A stretch of DNA of 64,000 nt from Primula veris (GCA_963682055.1 OY821749.1:18798631-18862630); one strand, 5' to 3'. Shown: positions 31,422-43,151, counted from the stretch's first letter. Numbers and translations: made by a program. The notes: generated by a model not told the origin, from the letters alone.

Positions 31422-34400
31422 TATTTTGACAGTGGTTGCTCTAAGCACATGACAGGTACTGCAAGTCACCTAAAAAATGTCACCACTCTTACAGGTAACA
31501 CTGTTGTGTTTGGAGGTGGAGATACAGGTAAAATTGTTGGTAAAGGTACCTTAAACAAACCTGGAATGCCTAAAATTGAGGATGTTTTTCTTGTAGATGG
31601 TCTAAAAGCTAATCTTATTAGTATCAGTCAACTCTGTGACAACAAAATTATTGTTAAATTTGACAAAGAAATGTGTCTAATTACTAATCTTAACAATGAT
31701 TTACTCATGACTGGAGTTAGATCAACCAACAGCTGCTATGTGTTTGAAAAAGCTGAAAAAGAATTGCCTCAAAGTAGGTGTAATCAAGCCATTACTAATA
31801 ATGTGGATATTTGGTATAAAAGGCTTGGGCATGTGAATTACAAAACATTAGATAAGCTTGTTAACAAAGAATTGATAAGAGGAATTCCTAAACTTAGTGC
31901 TAAAACTCAAAGTGTCTGTGGTGATTGTGCTATAGGCAAACAAACCAAAAGTATTCACAAAAGTACAAGTCAGATCTACACTAAGAGAGTCCTAGAACTT
32001 CTTCATATTGACTTGATGGGACCTATGCAAACTGCTAGTATAGGTGGTAAGAAGTACATTTTGGTAGTTGTAGATGATTTCTCTAGATACTCTTGGGTAG
32101 TGTTCTTAAAAGATAAGTCTGAAACTTTTGAACTGTTCAAAACTCTCTGCTTAAAACTACAACTTGAAAAGGGTTCCACCAGTGGTAATATTGCTAGGAT
32201 TAGAAGTGATCATGGAACTGAATTTGAAAACATCAAGTTTAGAGAATTCTGCAACTCCTTAGGTATAAGTCATGAGTTCTCTGCTCCTAAGACTCCACAG
32301 CAAAATGGCATAGTTGAAAGGAAAAATAAAACCATTCAGGAAATGACTAGAGTAATGCTTAACTCTAAGAAACTTGCCAACAGATTTTGGGCTGAAGCTG
32401 TTAATACTGCCTGTCATATAGTTAATAGAGTTTATATTACTAAAGGTACTTCCATGACAGCCTATGAAATATGGAAAGGTAGAAAACCAAATGTTAAGTA
32501 TTTTCAAGTCTTTGGATGTGTTTGCTACATTCTCAGAGATAGAGAGCATCTTGGTAAATTTGACTCTAAAAGTGATAAAGGGATTTTTCTTGGTTATGCT
32601 CAGAATAGTAGAGCATTTAGAGTCTTCAATCAAAGAACAAACTGTGTTATGGAATCTTACAATGTGTTATTTGATGACCTAAAAACTGTTGATGAGATTA
32701 CAGGTGATGATGAACAGCCTGAGATTGCAGAAAAAGAGAAAGAAGAAACTCAACAAACAGGAAGTCCTAGAGTGGTTGGAAGTCCAGTTGCAACTGAGGT
32801 TGGAACTGAGGTTGGAACCGCAGTTGAAACCCACAATGCTGCTGAGTCTGAAGAAGAAGAAGAAAGTTCTCATGTTCAGTCAACTAGCAGGCCTCGCTAT
32901 GTAAGGACTCAGAAAAATCATTCTCTTGACAATGTCATAGGAGAAGTAGCTTCAGGTATGAAAACCATAGGTAAAAGAAATAATGTTGTTCACTTTGCTT
33001 GTTATATTTCTCAGTTAGAACCTAGGAATATAAAAGAAGCTCTAGAAGATAGTGAATGGATTTTAGCTATGCAGGATGAATTGTCTCAATTTGAGAGAAA
33101 TGATGTATGGACTTTAGTACCCAGACCTTCTAATAAAAATGTTATAGGGACTAAATGGATTTTTAGAAATAAAAGTGATGGGGATGGAGTGATTATCAGG
33201 AATAAAGCTAGGTTGGTAGCTCAGGGTTATACACAAATTGAGGGAATTGACTTTGATGAAACCTTTGCTCCTGTAGCTATAATTGAATCCATTAGAATGC
33301 TATTATCTCTTGCATGTCTGTATGATTTTAAACTGTTTCAACTTGACATAAAGAGTGATTTTCTTAATGGTCTGATTAATGAAGAGGTTTATGTCTGTCA
33401 ACCTAAGGGATTTGAAGATCCTAACTTTCCTGAACATGTTTATTTGCTGAAAAAGGCCTTGTATGGTCTTAAGCAAGCTCCTAGAGCTTGGTATGATAGA
33501 TTAACCAAGTTTTTGCTTGAAAAAGGTTTTAACAGAGGGGGAGTTGATAAAACTCTGTTTACAAAGAAAACTACAAAGGATATAATAGTTGCTCAAATAT
33601 ATGTTGATGACATTGTTTTTGGCTCAACTTCTAATAAAAGGATAGAAGAATTCATTTCTGATATGAAGAATGAATTTGAAATGAGTGGTGGAGGTGAATT
33701 GACTTACTTTCTAGGATTGCAAGTTAAACAGAATGAGAAAGGGATTTTTCTATGTTAGACTAAGTATGCAGACAATCTTGTTAAGAAGTTTGGTCTAAGT
33801 GAGAGTAAAGAAAAGAGAACTCCTATGAGTACTACCCTTAAACTGTCTAAAAATGATAAAGGAAAAAGTGTCTGTCCCAGTCTTTATAGATCCATGATTG
33901 GAAGTTTGCTGTATTTAACTGCTAGTAGACCAGACCTTTGCTTAAGTGTAGGAGTTTGTGCCAGATATCAAGCAAATCCTTTAGAACCTCATCTTCTAGC
34001 TGTCAAAAGAATTCTAAGTTATGTAAAAGGAACACCTCATCTAGGCCTATGGTATTCTAAAGATACAAACCATTTTCTTAGTGGCTACTGTGATGCAGAT
34101 TGGGCAGGAAACATAGATGATAGAAAGAGTACTTCTGGTGGTTGTTTTTATTTTGGAAACAACCTTGTTTCTTGGTTCAGTAAAAAGCAAAATTGCATAT
34201 CTTTGTCTACTGCTGACGCAGAATATGTTGCAGCTGGAAGTGGATGCACTCAACTAATTTGGATGAAACAGATTATAACTGATTATAATGTTAAACAAGA
34301 AATATTAACTCTGTTTTGTGATAACAAAAGTGCTATAGATTTAGCTAAAAATCCAGTTCAACATTACAGAACCAAACATATTGATCTAAGGCATCATTTT

Positions 34401-34550
34401 ATAAGAGAACTAGTTGAAGAAAAGAGCTTAATTTTAGAACATGTTTCAACTGAAAGACAATTAGCAGATATTTTCACAAAACCCCTTGATACAAACAGGT
34501 TTGGATCATTAAGAAGTGACATAGGGGTATGTCATTATCAATCTAATTGA
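31422..34550 (+). pseudogene. pol: Copia pol: protease, integrase, reverse transcriptase, RNase H (split by two stops)
   Basis: One continuous frame, the same as gag, broken by TGA at its upstream edge (31419) and TAG at 33756-33758. In order: protease active site DSG (31428-31436); integrase zinc-binding region (RLGHVNY, later CGDCAIGK) and the acidic core with HIDLMGP, RSDHGTEF and the downstream Glu in NGIVERKN; RT with QLDIKSDFLNG and the YVDD active site (33601 onward); RNase H from ~34090 (CDADWAGN, TADAEYVAA, DNKSAIDL). The TGA lies where Copia proteases normally have a Trp before the aromatic-Asp-Ser-Gly stretch. The TAG lies between the RT and RNase H modules. All catalytic residues that I checked are kept, so decay is recent. 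Whether either stop is read through is unknown. Confidence 0.9.
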
Positions 34551-35512
34551 ATATTCTTGCTAAATATGTCTGTATTGAGTACCTTCAATAATTTTTATTT
34601 CTAAGGTTAAGTCTTAATTGAGCTATGGTGTTTTTGTTTTGAAAAAGCCGCTTTTTGGTGTCTCAAAAACAGATGTGAGGTAACTTGTCCTTGAAAACCT
34701 CTCTGGTAATAGAGTTGCAAGCACAAAGTGCAAATGTTTTTTGGTGGTTGCAAGCTCAGTTGCAACCTCAGTTGGAACCTCATTCTCTCAATAACTGGTT
34801 AGAAGTTCAGTTACAACTTCCGTTGAAACCTCGTGTTAAAAATACTGGTTGCAAGCTCAGTTGCAACACCAGTTGAAACCTCAGTCTATTTTATAACTGC
34901 CAAGACAAAGTCTTGTTATTTTTGACATCACTTATACTCTTTCCTTGCTGAGGTTATCAAACTAGTTTTTGTGTAGAGATAAAAACGGATTTGCTCAATT
35001 TAAGCTCCTAAAATTTAATCTTTGTTAGAGTTATTCTATGATAAACATATTTTCTTGGGTAAATTGCTAGATTTTCGTTTCTCAAAAGCTTAAATATCTG
35101 TCTTATTACTATCTTTATCTTGAATCATGTCAAATTTCCTTCAAAGCTTCAACTCTTGAATTTTCAAATTTTGGATAAATCTGTTTAAAAAGGAATGTTT
35201 ATCTGTATTAACTGCTGGATTTATCTTAATACCAGCTGTTTCCTTCGTGATTTAAGCTGCTCAATTTTTCAAATTTCTGTTGATAAGAACTTTCCTATTT
35301 TTTGGCTAAATCTGTTTCATAATTGATTTGCATGTATCTCTTTCCAATTACAAAAGGATATGGACTTTATTGCTATTTATACAAAATTCTTTTTATATCC
35401 AAACTCAATTACACTTTACAGAATTACTCTCTCTCTCTAAACTGTAAAACCCTAGGTTTCTGTAAAAACCCACTGCGTAGTTCCAAGCTCACTTCTAACC
35501 CTAGTTGCAACC
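34551..35512 (+). other. spacer between pol and the third ORF, with GTTGCAACC repeats
   Basis: Non-coding linker of the Copia element. Between 34740 and 34890 it holds three clusters of the GTTGCAACCTCA-type unit and its variants. 35320-35510 looks like a leader for the following ORF, with a CT-rich stretch at 35428-35438. Confidence 0.6.
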
Positions 35513-36835
35513 ATGTCTTCAAACACTTCAAAGAACCCCAACCTGGACATGGACGATGATTGCACTCTAAGAGATTTCATGAATAAATCTCCAACCAGTC
35601 CAGGATCAAAAGCTAAGGTAAGTGAGACTTCCTCATCTCAGAAAAAGCGCACTAAGAAAAGAGCTAGGAAATCTGTAGAGGATCATCCAACACCAACTGT
35701 TTTCTCTTATAAGTCTAAGTTTCATGAGACTGATCCTAGGTTCTGGAGTAGGACCATGTATAGGAGGTATAGGTCTTTTGCTGGTAGGGAGATTCACAGT
35801 GAAAGAAGACTTAATCTGGTTAGCTATCCTCATATTCAAGTACATGTTGAGAAACTGCTTTCAGCTGTTGGCTTAGATAAAACTATTTCTTATCCTGATT
35901 CTTATTACCCTGCTGTAATTAAGGAATTCTATGCCAATCTAAGTAGTAATGTGTTTGTTGAGGGTGATCCTGCTTATGGCAGAGTGTTTTTGAGGGGTGT
36001 GACTCTAGATTTCACCCCTAAGTTAATCAATGACTTTCTGTGTTGCCCTAGTCCTACTGAAGATGACAATGCTGAACCAGACTTAGAAATTCTTGCTTTA
36101 ATTCTAACTGGAAAGAACAATAGGTTTGATGGTCACTCCATTAAAACATCCTCCCTCACCTTGTGTGCATCTGTGCTGCACAAAATAGCTAGATTCAATT
36201 GGAATCCTACTAAGCAGCCATCCAAAGTTAGTAAGGACATGGCCATATTTCTCTATAGGATCATGTCATCTTTGCCAATTAATTTTGGTAATCATGTATT
36301 TAATCTGATTAGAGACTTCAGTGACTCTACTTCCCAATCCATTCTGCTGCCTTTTCCCTGCCTAATCACTGCTGTGATTCTAGGCCAAGTCTCATCTTTG
36401 GGTAGAAATTCTCCAATAAGTATCTTAAATGAACCAATCACTGACTGTCCCTCTGCTATATATATCTCTGCAAAACTGCTCAAAGAAGGGCATGCCAATG
36501 ACATCTCTGGAGAAAAGGGCAAAGAAAAAGAAGAAGAAACATCTAATGCTCCTTCAGAAAAGAAGAGGGGTGTGAGGTGGTATTTGAAGCAAAAGTTGGC
36601 TTACAATGCAGAAAGGAGAGCTGAGCTGGATACTGATGACTATCAAATCAAAAAGTTGCTGGAGAATCTTATAGAAAGTGAAAATGATAGTGACAGTGAT
36701 GGTGGTGACAGTGATGGGGATGCAACTCACAGTGATGATGGTCTCTCTATAAGCAGTAAAGATGAGCATGAAGAGGTTGTAAGGGACAGACCCCTAAGAG
36801 AAAGACCACCCCAGTCAAACATTCCTAGGAACTAG
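35513..36835 (+). CDS. third ORF of the Copia element (putative plant transposon protein domain), 440 aa
   Basis: An extra sense-strand protein between RNase H and the 3' LTR. It has a basic N-terminal patch (KKRTKKRARK, about residues 44-53) that could direct nuclear import. A globular domain over residues ~75-320 resembles the 'putative plant transposon protein' family found in extra ORFs of plant retroelements (segments SYPDSYYPAVIKEFYANL and VFLRGVTLDFTPKLINDFL). A highly acidic, Ser/Asp-rich tail follows (DSDSDGGDSDGD). I see no signal peptide or convincing transmembrane pair, so an envelope role is not supported. The frame is intact in an element whose pol is broken. The function of this family is not known to me. 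Confidence 0.8.
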   Translation: MSSNTSKNPNLDMDDDCTLRDFMNKSPTSPGSKAKVSETSSSQKKRTKKRARKSVEDHPTPTVFSYKSKFHETDPRFWSRTMYRRYRSFAGREIHSERRLNLVSYPHIQVHVEKLLSAVGLDKTISYPDSYYPAVIKEFYANLSSNVFVEGDPAYGRVFLRGVTLDFTPKLINDFLCCPSPTEDDNAEPDLEILALILTGKNNRFDGHSIKTSSLTLCASVLHKIARFNWNPTKQPSKVSKDMAIFLYRIMSSLPINFGNHVFNLIRDFSDSTSQSILLPFPCLITAVILGQVSSLGRNSPISILNEPITDCPSAIYISAKLLKEGHANDISGEKGKEKEEETSNAPSEKKRGVRWYLKQKLAYNAERRAELDTDDYQIKKLLENLIESENDSDSDGGDSDGDATHSDDGLSISSKDEHEEVVRDRPLRERPPQSNIPRN

Positions 36836-37245
36836 TTTGTCAAGGTTGTGACAAATAGGGGGAGTAAGAGAAAGTTTATTTGCTTCTGTTCTGTTTTCAG
36901 TTTGATGTTTAATGTTTAAGTTTCAAGACTTTATTCTGTTTCTTCCAGTTATGCTGTATTAAGACAATTCTGTGCCTGTTTGGCTTTAATAATTCTGCAA
37001 CCTCTTTCTGAAAAATATCTTGTTGAAGTATGATTGTCTTTGAACTTGGAACATGCCTGAAAACCTACTGTGTGCTTATAAATTGTGCTTATATAATATG
37101 CCTGCAATTCTAACTTGCAGGGGGAGCTAAAACAGATACATCAAAAGTATTGATGCAATACAAATGTTGTATTGAAATTGCAGGTGAATTTATGTGGTTT
37201 ATAAACTTTAGTTGATTTGTCAAAACCAATGACAAAGGGGGAGAT

Positions 37246-38470
37246 TGTTAGGACCAGATTTCTGGTCTAAATATTGTTTATTGTCTATTGGTTTTCACTA
37301 AATAAATCCTAACTTTTGTTAAGAACTAAGACAGTAATGACAGGTTTCAAGTATCAGTTGCAACCTCAGTTGCAACCTACTAAGTCAGTAGTGACAGGTT
37401 TCAAGTACCAGTTGCAGGCTCAGTTGCAACCTACTAAGTCAGTAGTGAAGGTTTCAAGTACTAGTTGCAACCTCAGTTGCAACCACAGTTCCAACCTGCT
37501 GCTCAGCAGTATTCTGTCTAGTTCTGTAAATCTGCATAGCTGTTATTTATTAATTGTTAATTGTTCTATAGCATGCAGGATATATTCTCATATGATTCTA
37601 AAAGTTTAATATGCGTTTATTGAGAATATCAAAGTGGTAAGGAAAGATTTCCTAAAATAAATAAAGAGATTAGTTATGTTTCCTTTACATTTATAATTCT
37701 ATATCTCTATTTTTATACTAGTATTTATCACATGTTTCAATCTTTGTTCCTTATCAATTCAGTATGATATGTTTAAAGATTGAATAAAATCAGGAGTTAA
37801 TGTTTTACATGAATACTTAAAAGATATCTTTCCAAGATATGATCTTTTTATATGCTTCCTAGTTATAGGAAAATACTAACTCCTACAATCAAGCTGGTTA
37901 TTAAACAGGTATCAACCAATGATGATTGGAGTCAATCAATGCTGAAGTATCACGCAATGCATGGGAAGATTGAAGCCAATCAATAAAGTCAAAAACAATC
38001 AAAAGATATTGAAGAATAGAAGATTGTTTTTTTCTTGCTTATATACTTGATAACTTAGCTTGTAAATTTTTGTGTGTTCTAAATTATAAAGAACCCATTC
38101 TTGAGAGAATACACGTGAGCTTTAAAAAGAAAACAATGGTGGGATGCCATTGATTTATAAGTGATAGTTATAGAGTAGGAGCAATATAGAGATATGCAGA
38201 AAAACCTAGAGGGAGTCTAAGTGTTTTTCGTTAAGACTTGAGTCCTATATTGTAAGCTTTTTATAATATCATAATCTGGGTAAGTGTCCCGGAGACGTAG
38301 CCTAGTTAGGTGAACTCCGTTGTTAAATGTGCGTGTGATTTCATTTACGTACATTTAACTTTTTACAGTTCTGTCCATTTATACACTGGGTTTTAACTGT
38401 GGTTGCAACCTCACTTAGAACCTAACTGCAAAACTGCAACTAGAACAGCGGATAGGAATTTCAATTTTCA
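37246..38470 (+). repeat. 3' LTR (1,218 bp to the usual CA, plus 7 bp to the target duplication)
   Basis: It matches the 5' LTR apart from ~11 substitutions seen by eye and one additional ~60-bp repeat block near the start (37385-37445). LTR homology ends at ...GGAATTTCA (38463). Seven further bases, ATTTTCA, separate it from the AACTC duplication. The first three (ATT) match what follows the 5' LTR, so they may be retained primer-site spacer. Confidence 0.9.
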
Positions 38471-38548
38471 AACTCGTCACCTTACATTGAATTACTTTTA
38501 TATAGTTGCAATGTTGCATACATATCAACTCTACAGCAAAGACATAAT

Positions 38549-41500
38549 TTATGTCACAATATTCCTAATCTTACATAGTTCCACAACGACAGTTTTAACA
38601 TCAATTCTTTCTTTTGGTCCTTCAGCAGAACAAGAAACCCCAATTTGAAGGATTGATTCGACCACTTTAGTCATATTCTCCTGTTCTTCTATTATATCAT
38701 TTTTATCGTATTCATGTTCATATAATACATGAGGATCAACTCTTTCTATAACATCATTTTGAAGAGCTGTTTTAGCGTAGTTGTGGAGGTTGAAGCTGTC
38801 TGAGAAGGTTATGTCCGTTGGTCTTTTTCCGGTGAACATTTCTAGTAGGAAGATTCCAAAGCTGTATATATCGCCTTGTCTTGAAACGTCTCCACCCATA
38901 CCATATTCTATATTTAGTTGGGAAAGAAAATAAAGGGTAAGATAATCAGTAAAACAACAGGAAGAGGGAACGATGAATTAAAAAGTACTTAACTGAATGT
39001 GCAAATGAGGCTTAGGACATGTTTAATTGCAGCTTTTAAGAAAATAGTCTGGTATTTTAGTTCTGAGGAAAATTTTAGGTTCATCCAGGCTTCTAGCTTT
39101 TCCAGGCAAAATATCCCGGAAAGTTCAGGTTTTAAGCTGGTAAACCAAAAGCAGTCCAGCTTTAAAGCAAAAAATGGAATTTGATTTTAAGAGTTGCACA
39201 CTTGCACTTGCTTTCCAGATGACCATAATTTATAGTGAGTTTTTGTTAAGATTAAAAAGGTCAACAGAAGCAATATCAGCAACAAAAGTATACAGAAAAA
39301 AATACAGTGGAAAAGTTTTGCCGAAAATTCGCTTACCTGGAGCAACATATCCAACTGTTCCATGGACAGCAATTGAACTATTATGTCCATCATATGAAAT
39401 TCCAGTGTTGGATACAAGAAATTTAGCTAACCCAAAATCACCAAGATGTGCGCAAAAATGATTATCAAGAAGAATATTGCTCGGTTTAAGATCACAATGA
39501 GCGATTGGTGTTTTGCAGTGATCATGAAGATATTCTAATCCAGAGGCCACATCAATGGCTATATTTAATCTTTGTGAAAAGCTTAGTTTCATTTTTTCAG
39601 ATGAACTCTGATATAACCATTTCTCTAAGCTCCCATTCGGCATAAACTCAAACACCAAAGCTTTAAATTCATTGCCTTTATGGTCCAAGCTTGAGCAAGA
39701 AGTGATAATCTTAACAAGATTCCGATGGCGTAGATTTTTTAATACTTCGCATTCAGCTAAAAAGCTCTTACTTGCTCCACTTTCGTAGAGATTTAGGACT
39801 TTCACAGCAACTATTTGATTACTGGAGTTTAGGATACCCTTATAAACGGATCCATATCTTCCTTTTCCGATCAAGTTATCCGGAGAGAACCCATTGGTGG
39901 ATGTAAATAGATCTTGATATGAAATCCTTGGATGTTGGTTGTCCTCTCCTGAAACCAAAAGTGGTTGTTTTTTCGTCTTCTTTCTTCCATACATTAAAGC
40001 AACAACGAATAAGGCTAACAATAATAAAAATGAGATCGTAGCGATAGTCGTTATTAATATAACTTTTCTAGAAGTATGCTTTTGTTTTGGTATCGGCCCT
40101 ATTGGGCATATGGGTAATTCCAATTCTTTGACTCCTCCACAGAGGTTTTTATTTCCAGAAACATAAAATAAGCTGGTGTTTATGAAAACTCCTTCATTAG
40201 GGACCTCACCCACAAGCATATTAAACGAAAGATTAAGTCTTTTCAACAATTTAAAATTGACAAAAGAATTCGGAATTTGCCCGGATAAATTGTTTCTAGA
40301 AAGATCAATTACTTCAATGCTTTTCAAGTTTTCCAACTCCGGGGGGATAGTTCCTCTGAAAAAGTTTCCTCTCATATTCAAGGAGTTCAACATAGCACAT
40401 TTTCCTAATGTACTTGGTATTTCACCCGATAATCTATTTTCGGAAATATCCAGTGTTACTAAATTTTCTAGATTACCCACTTGGAATGGTAACGACCCGG
40501 TTAAAAAGTTTTGGTACACAATGAATCCAAGTGAGAGTGAAGAAATACTAATCACTTCTATGGGTATTTCCCCTGTTAAGCGGTTGCTAGCTAAATGAAG
40601 GCCTTGTAGGTTTCTACACTTACCCAAAGAACTTGGTATTTTCCCCTCTAGTTTATTTTCCATCAAAACAAGTGCACTTAATCCTGTTATATTTCCAATA
40701 GAAGAAGGGATTTCCCCAGATATACTGTTCGTGAAAAAGTAAAGTTCTTGCATATTGACAAGCTTCCCGATAGAATCAGGGATAGACCCTGTAAGCATAT
40801 TTGTATCCATAGTCAAATAACTTAAGCTTTCAAGATTACCAATTTCATCAGGGATACTCCCATGTATGTAATTCTGATCAAGCCAAATAGATGTTAACTT
40901 ACTCGATAAATTCCCTACCGAATCAGGTAATTCTCCTTTTATCTGGATTCTTGATAAACTCAATACCCGAAGATTAGTACAATTTACCAAAGAGGTGATA
41001 AGAGAGTTCACATCATTGAACTTTTCAGTTCCAAATGGATTACCAGCTATATGAAACACTTGCAGATTTTGTAGATTCCCAAAATTTGGAATACGACCGG
41101 ATAAAGCATTATCTCCAATGCTCAATTTGACTAATTGGGAGGCATTTGAAAGTGACTTTGGAATCGGCCCGGAAAAATTGTTTAAATCAGCCAAAAATGC
41201 TTGTATTTTTGGAAGGGTGAGGCCTAACTTAGGTGGAAACTTGCCCGAGAAAGAGTTGTTTGTGAGCGAGAAAACATGAAGGGTGGATATGTTGTAAATA
41301 TTAGAAGGGATTGTTCCCGAGAGACTATTGGATGAAGCCTCTAAGGATGACAATTTTGTGAGTCTCTCAAGCTCAACGGGAACAGTACCAATTAGATTGT
41401 TCTTCGAAAGGCCTAAAATAGTAAGCTCGGAGAGATTACCTAGTGATGAGGGAATATATCCAGTTAATCGATTTCTTGATAAAGTAAGTTCATACAGATT

Positions 41501-42022
41501 AGACAAAGCACCCAACTCATAAGGAATATTGTTCTCAAGATAATTCCCTCTTAAATTGACGACTTTCAAATCCGAGCAATGGGTGATATTGATCGGAATC
41601 ACTCCTCTAAAAGAGTTATTTGCCAAACGAAGAAACTGCAGACGTGGCAATTTCCCAATTTCTTGAGGGATTTTGCCAGAAAACTTGTTGTCTTGAAGAT
41701 TAATCTCTTCAAGAAAAGAAAGGTTACCCAATTGTTGAGACACCGTACCCACCAGGTCTAGTGACGACATGTTCAAGATTGTCACCCTTTGATGACTTTT
41801 TGAACACACAACTCCATGCCAATTGCAAAAATTAGTAGAGCTGTTCCATGAGCTTAGAAATTGAAAAGGGTCTGAGTTGATTTCATATTTAAATGCAAGT
41901 AAAGCTTCTTGGTCAGTTAAATTCGAGAAGGCAAGAGCAGGGTTGTGCATATATCTAAAAAGACTTGTGTAAAAGAGGTAGATAGAGAAGGCAAAGGATG
42001 AACTTGCTGGGTGTGAAACCAT
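38549..42022 (-). CDS. LRR receptor-like kinase, subfamily XII (EFR/Xa21/At3g47570-like), 1,014 aa
   Basis: Plasma-membrane pattern-recognition-type receptor. Exon 1 is 42022-39337 and exon 2 is 38907-38549 (intron GT-AG, 429 bp, CCAG/GTAAGC), in frame across GYVAP/EYG. Order: signal peptide (residues 1 to ~31), LRR cap with FCNWHGVVC, about 21 LRRs to ~residue 630, transmembrane helix about 654-679, then the kinase: P-loop GKGRYGSVYKG (719 on), catalytic Lys ~741, HCDLKPSN with Cys before the Asp (~843), DFG ~862. Cys in place of Arg makes it a non-RD kinase, typical of immune receptors in this subfamily. Length and the single intron at this place are usual for the family, and no break is seen. 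The Copia element lies 79 bp past the stop, in convergent orientation, probably inside the 3' UTR. Confidence 0.95.
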
Positions 42023-42119
42023 TTTTATTTGCTAAAAATTGCATAGAAGCAAACATCAAAAGCAAAGCATTATGTATGTCAATCATTTTACGAATATATT
42101 TAATTAGTTTCAAAGTAGT

Positions 42120-42840
42120 CAATGGCGAGCCTAATTTTCTTCCTAGGCTCGGCTTATTTCGCCTTTGCTCAGGTCTGGTCAGGGTGTCCGGTATAGGTAA
42201 GGTCCGGTATGAGTGTGATCTGCTTCTATGACGGGGTTCTGGTCGTACCTGCACAAGCAACGAACATGGGGCCCGGATTGATATCAGGCTTTCCCTCTCC
42301 GACGATCAAGTCAGTATGGTGAAAACTAAAGGTGAATATGTAGTTGAAGGGTAAGAGGGGTCGGACCGGTTACGAAGCGTGGTATCGAGTTCGATAGGGT
42401 ATGATGGAGCAGGCCGGGTTATTTCAGTTTTATCTCTCTTCTTTCTCTTTTTCTATCTCACTCTAAGTAGTATTAGTGAGGGTATTTATAGTATTACCCA
42501 GAGCATAGTAGCCCTTGAATCACTGTACTGTCAAATATTAATCCAAGGACATTTATGACTCTGACAAGGGTACAGTGCTTGTCGAGGACCCACAATTGAT
42601 GGCCTGTGATTGGGCCACGTCGATGAAACGTTGAGTGGTCCCCCAAGGGAGCAACAACATTAATTGGAGAAGCGTACTCGATACGCTTCTCTAGGCCGGC
42701 GTAGACACAGCTTGGCCTCTTCAGGTCCGGGATGGCGTGTCAATCATGATTGACAGAGGCCCGGATAAACTGTTTTGGGGATGGTATGGGCCCGGATGAG
42801 GGATGCTGACATTCCCTCACCAATCAACAACACGGCATAA
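42120..42840 (-). mobile_element. probable solo or fragmentary Ty3/Gypsy LTR
   Basis: A GC-richer block upstream of the receptor kinase. On the minus strand it has a TATA-like CTATAAATACC (near 42485), preceded by ~340 bp of U3-like sequence rich in GCCCGG and followed by a CT/GA-rich start region and GC-rich U5-like DNA. The layout resembles an LTR without internal coding. Ends and target duplication were not fixed. Confidence 0.4.
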
Positions 42841-43149
42841 ATTATTAGTGATGCATCATTTTTTTCTGCACGTCGACATACAAAGCATTTTATATGTTAA
42901 TCTCAATATTAGTCAACAAAGGCAATAATCTGAAATTAAATTAGCTTTTAATGATGTTTCTCCTCGACAACGACTATAATTTACTTGATTTGAATTCGTT
43001 GACTAATTACCTTTTAGAATGAAATGGTTAGTCCAATTTGAATGGACTCTATTAAATTAAATATATGTATCCTAACGGCAAGCTTAATTTTTCATTGCAT
43101 TTGTACTTATTAATTAATTTAATAGTTAAAACACACGTAAGCTTACAAA

Positions 43150-43151
<2 letters not shown>

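Larger units (their letters stand above)
28336..38470 (+). mobile_element. Ty1/Copia LTR retrotransposon, ~10.1 kb, SIRE/Maximus-like layout
   Basis: Complete in outline: 5' LTR, a tRNA-Met-type primer site (TGGTATTAGAGC at 29502-29513), gag, protease-integrase-RT-RNase H in Copia order, a third ORF, a polypurine tract (AAAGGGGGAGAT before 37246) and 3' LTR, bounded by an AACTC duplication. The length, the long LTRs and the extra ORF after RNase H resemble the SIRE/Maximus lineage. By eye the LTRs differ at roughly 1% of bases plus one repeat-unit indel, so insertion is recent. Two in-frame stops (31419-31421 and 33756-33758) break the polyprotein. Confidence 0.95.

Noticed and set aside
35513..36835. 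Calling the third Copia ORF an envelope gene
   Set aside because: No signal peptide, fusion peptide or membrane anchor is seen; a basic N-terminus and acidic tail fit a soluble, perhaps nuclear, protein better.
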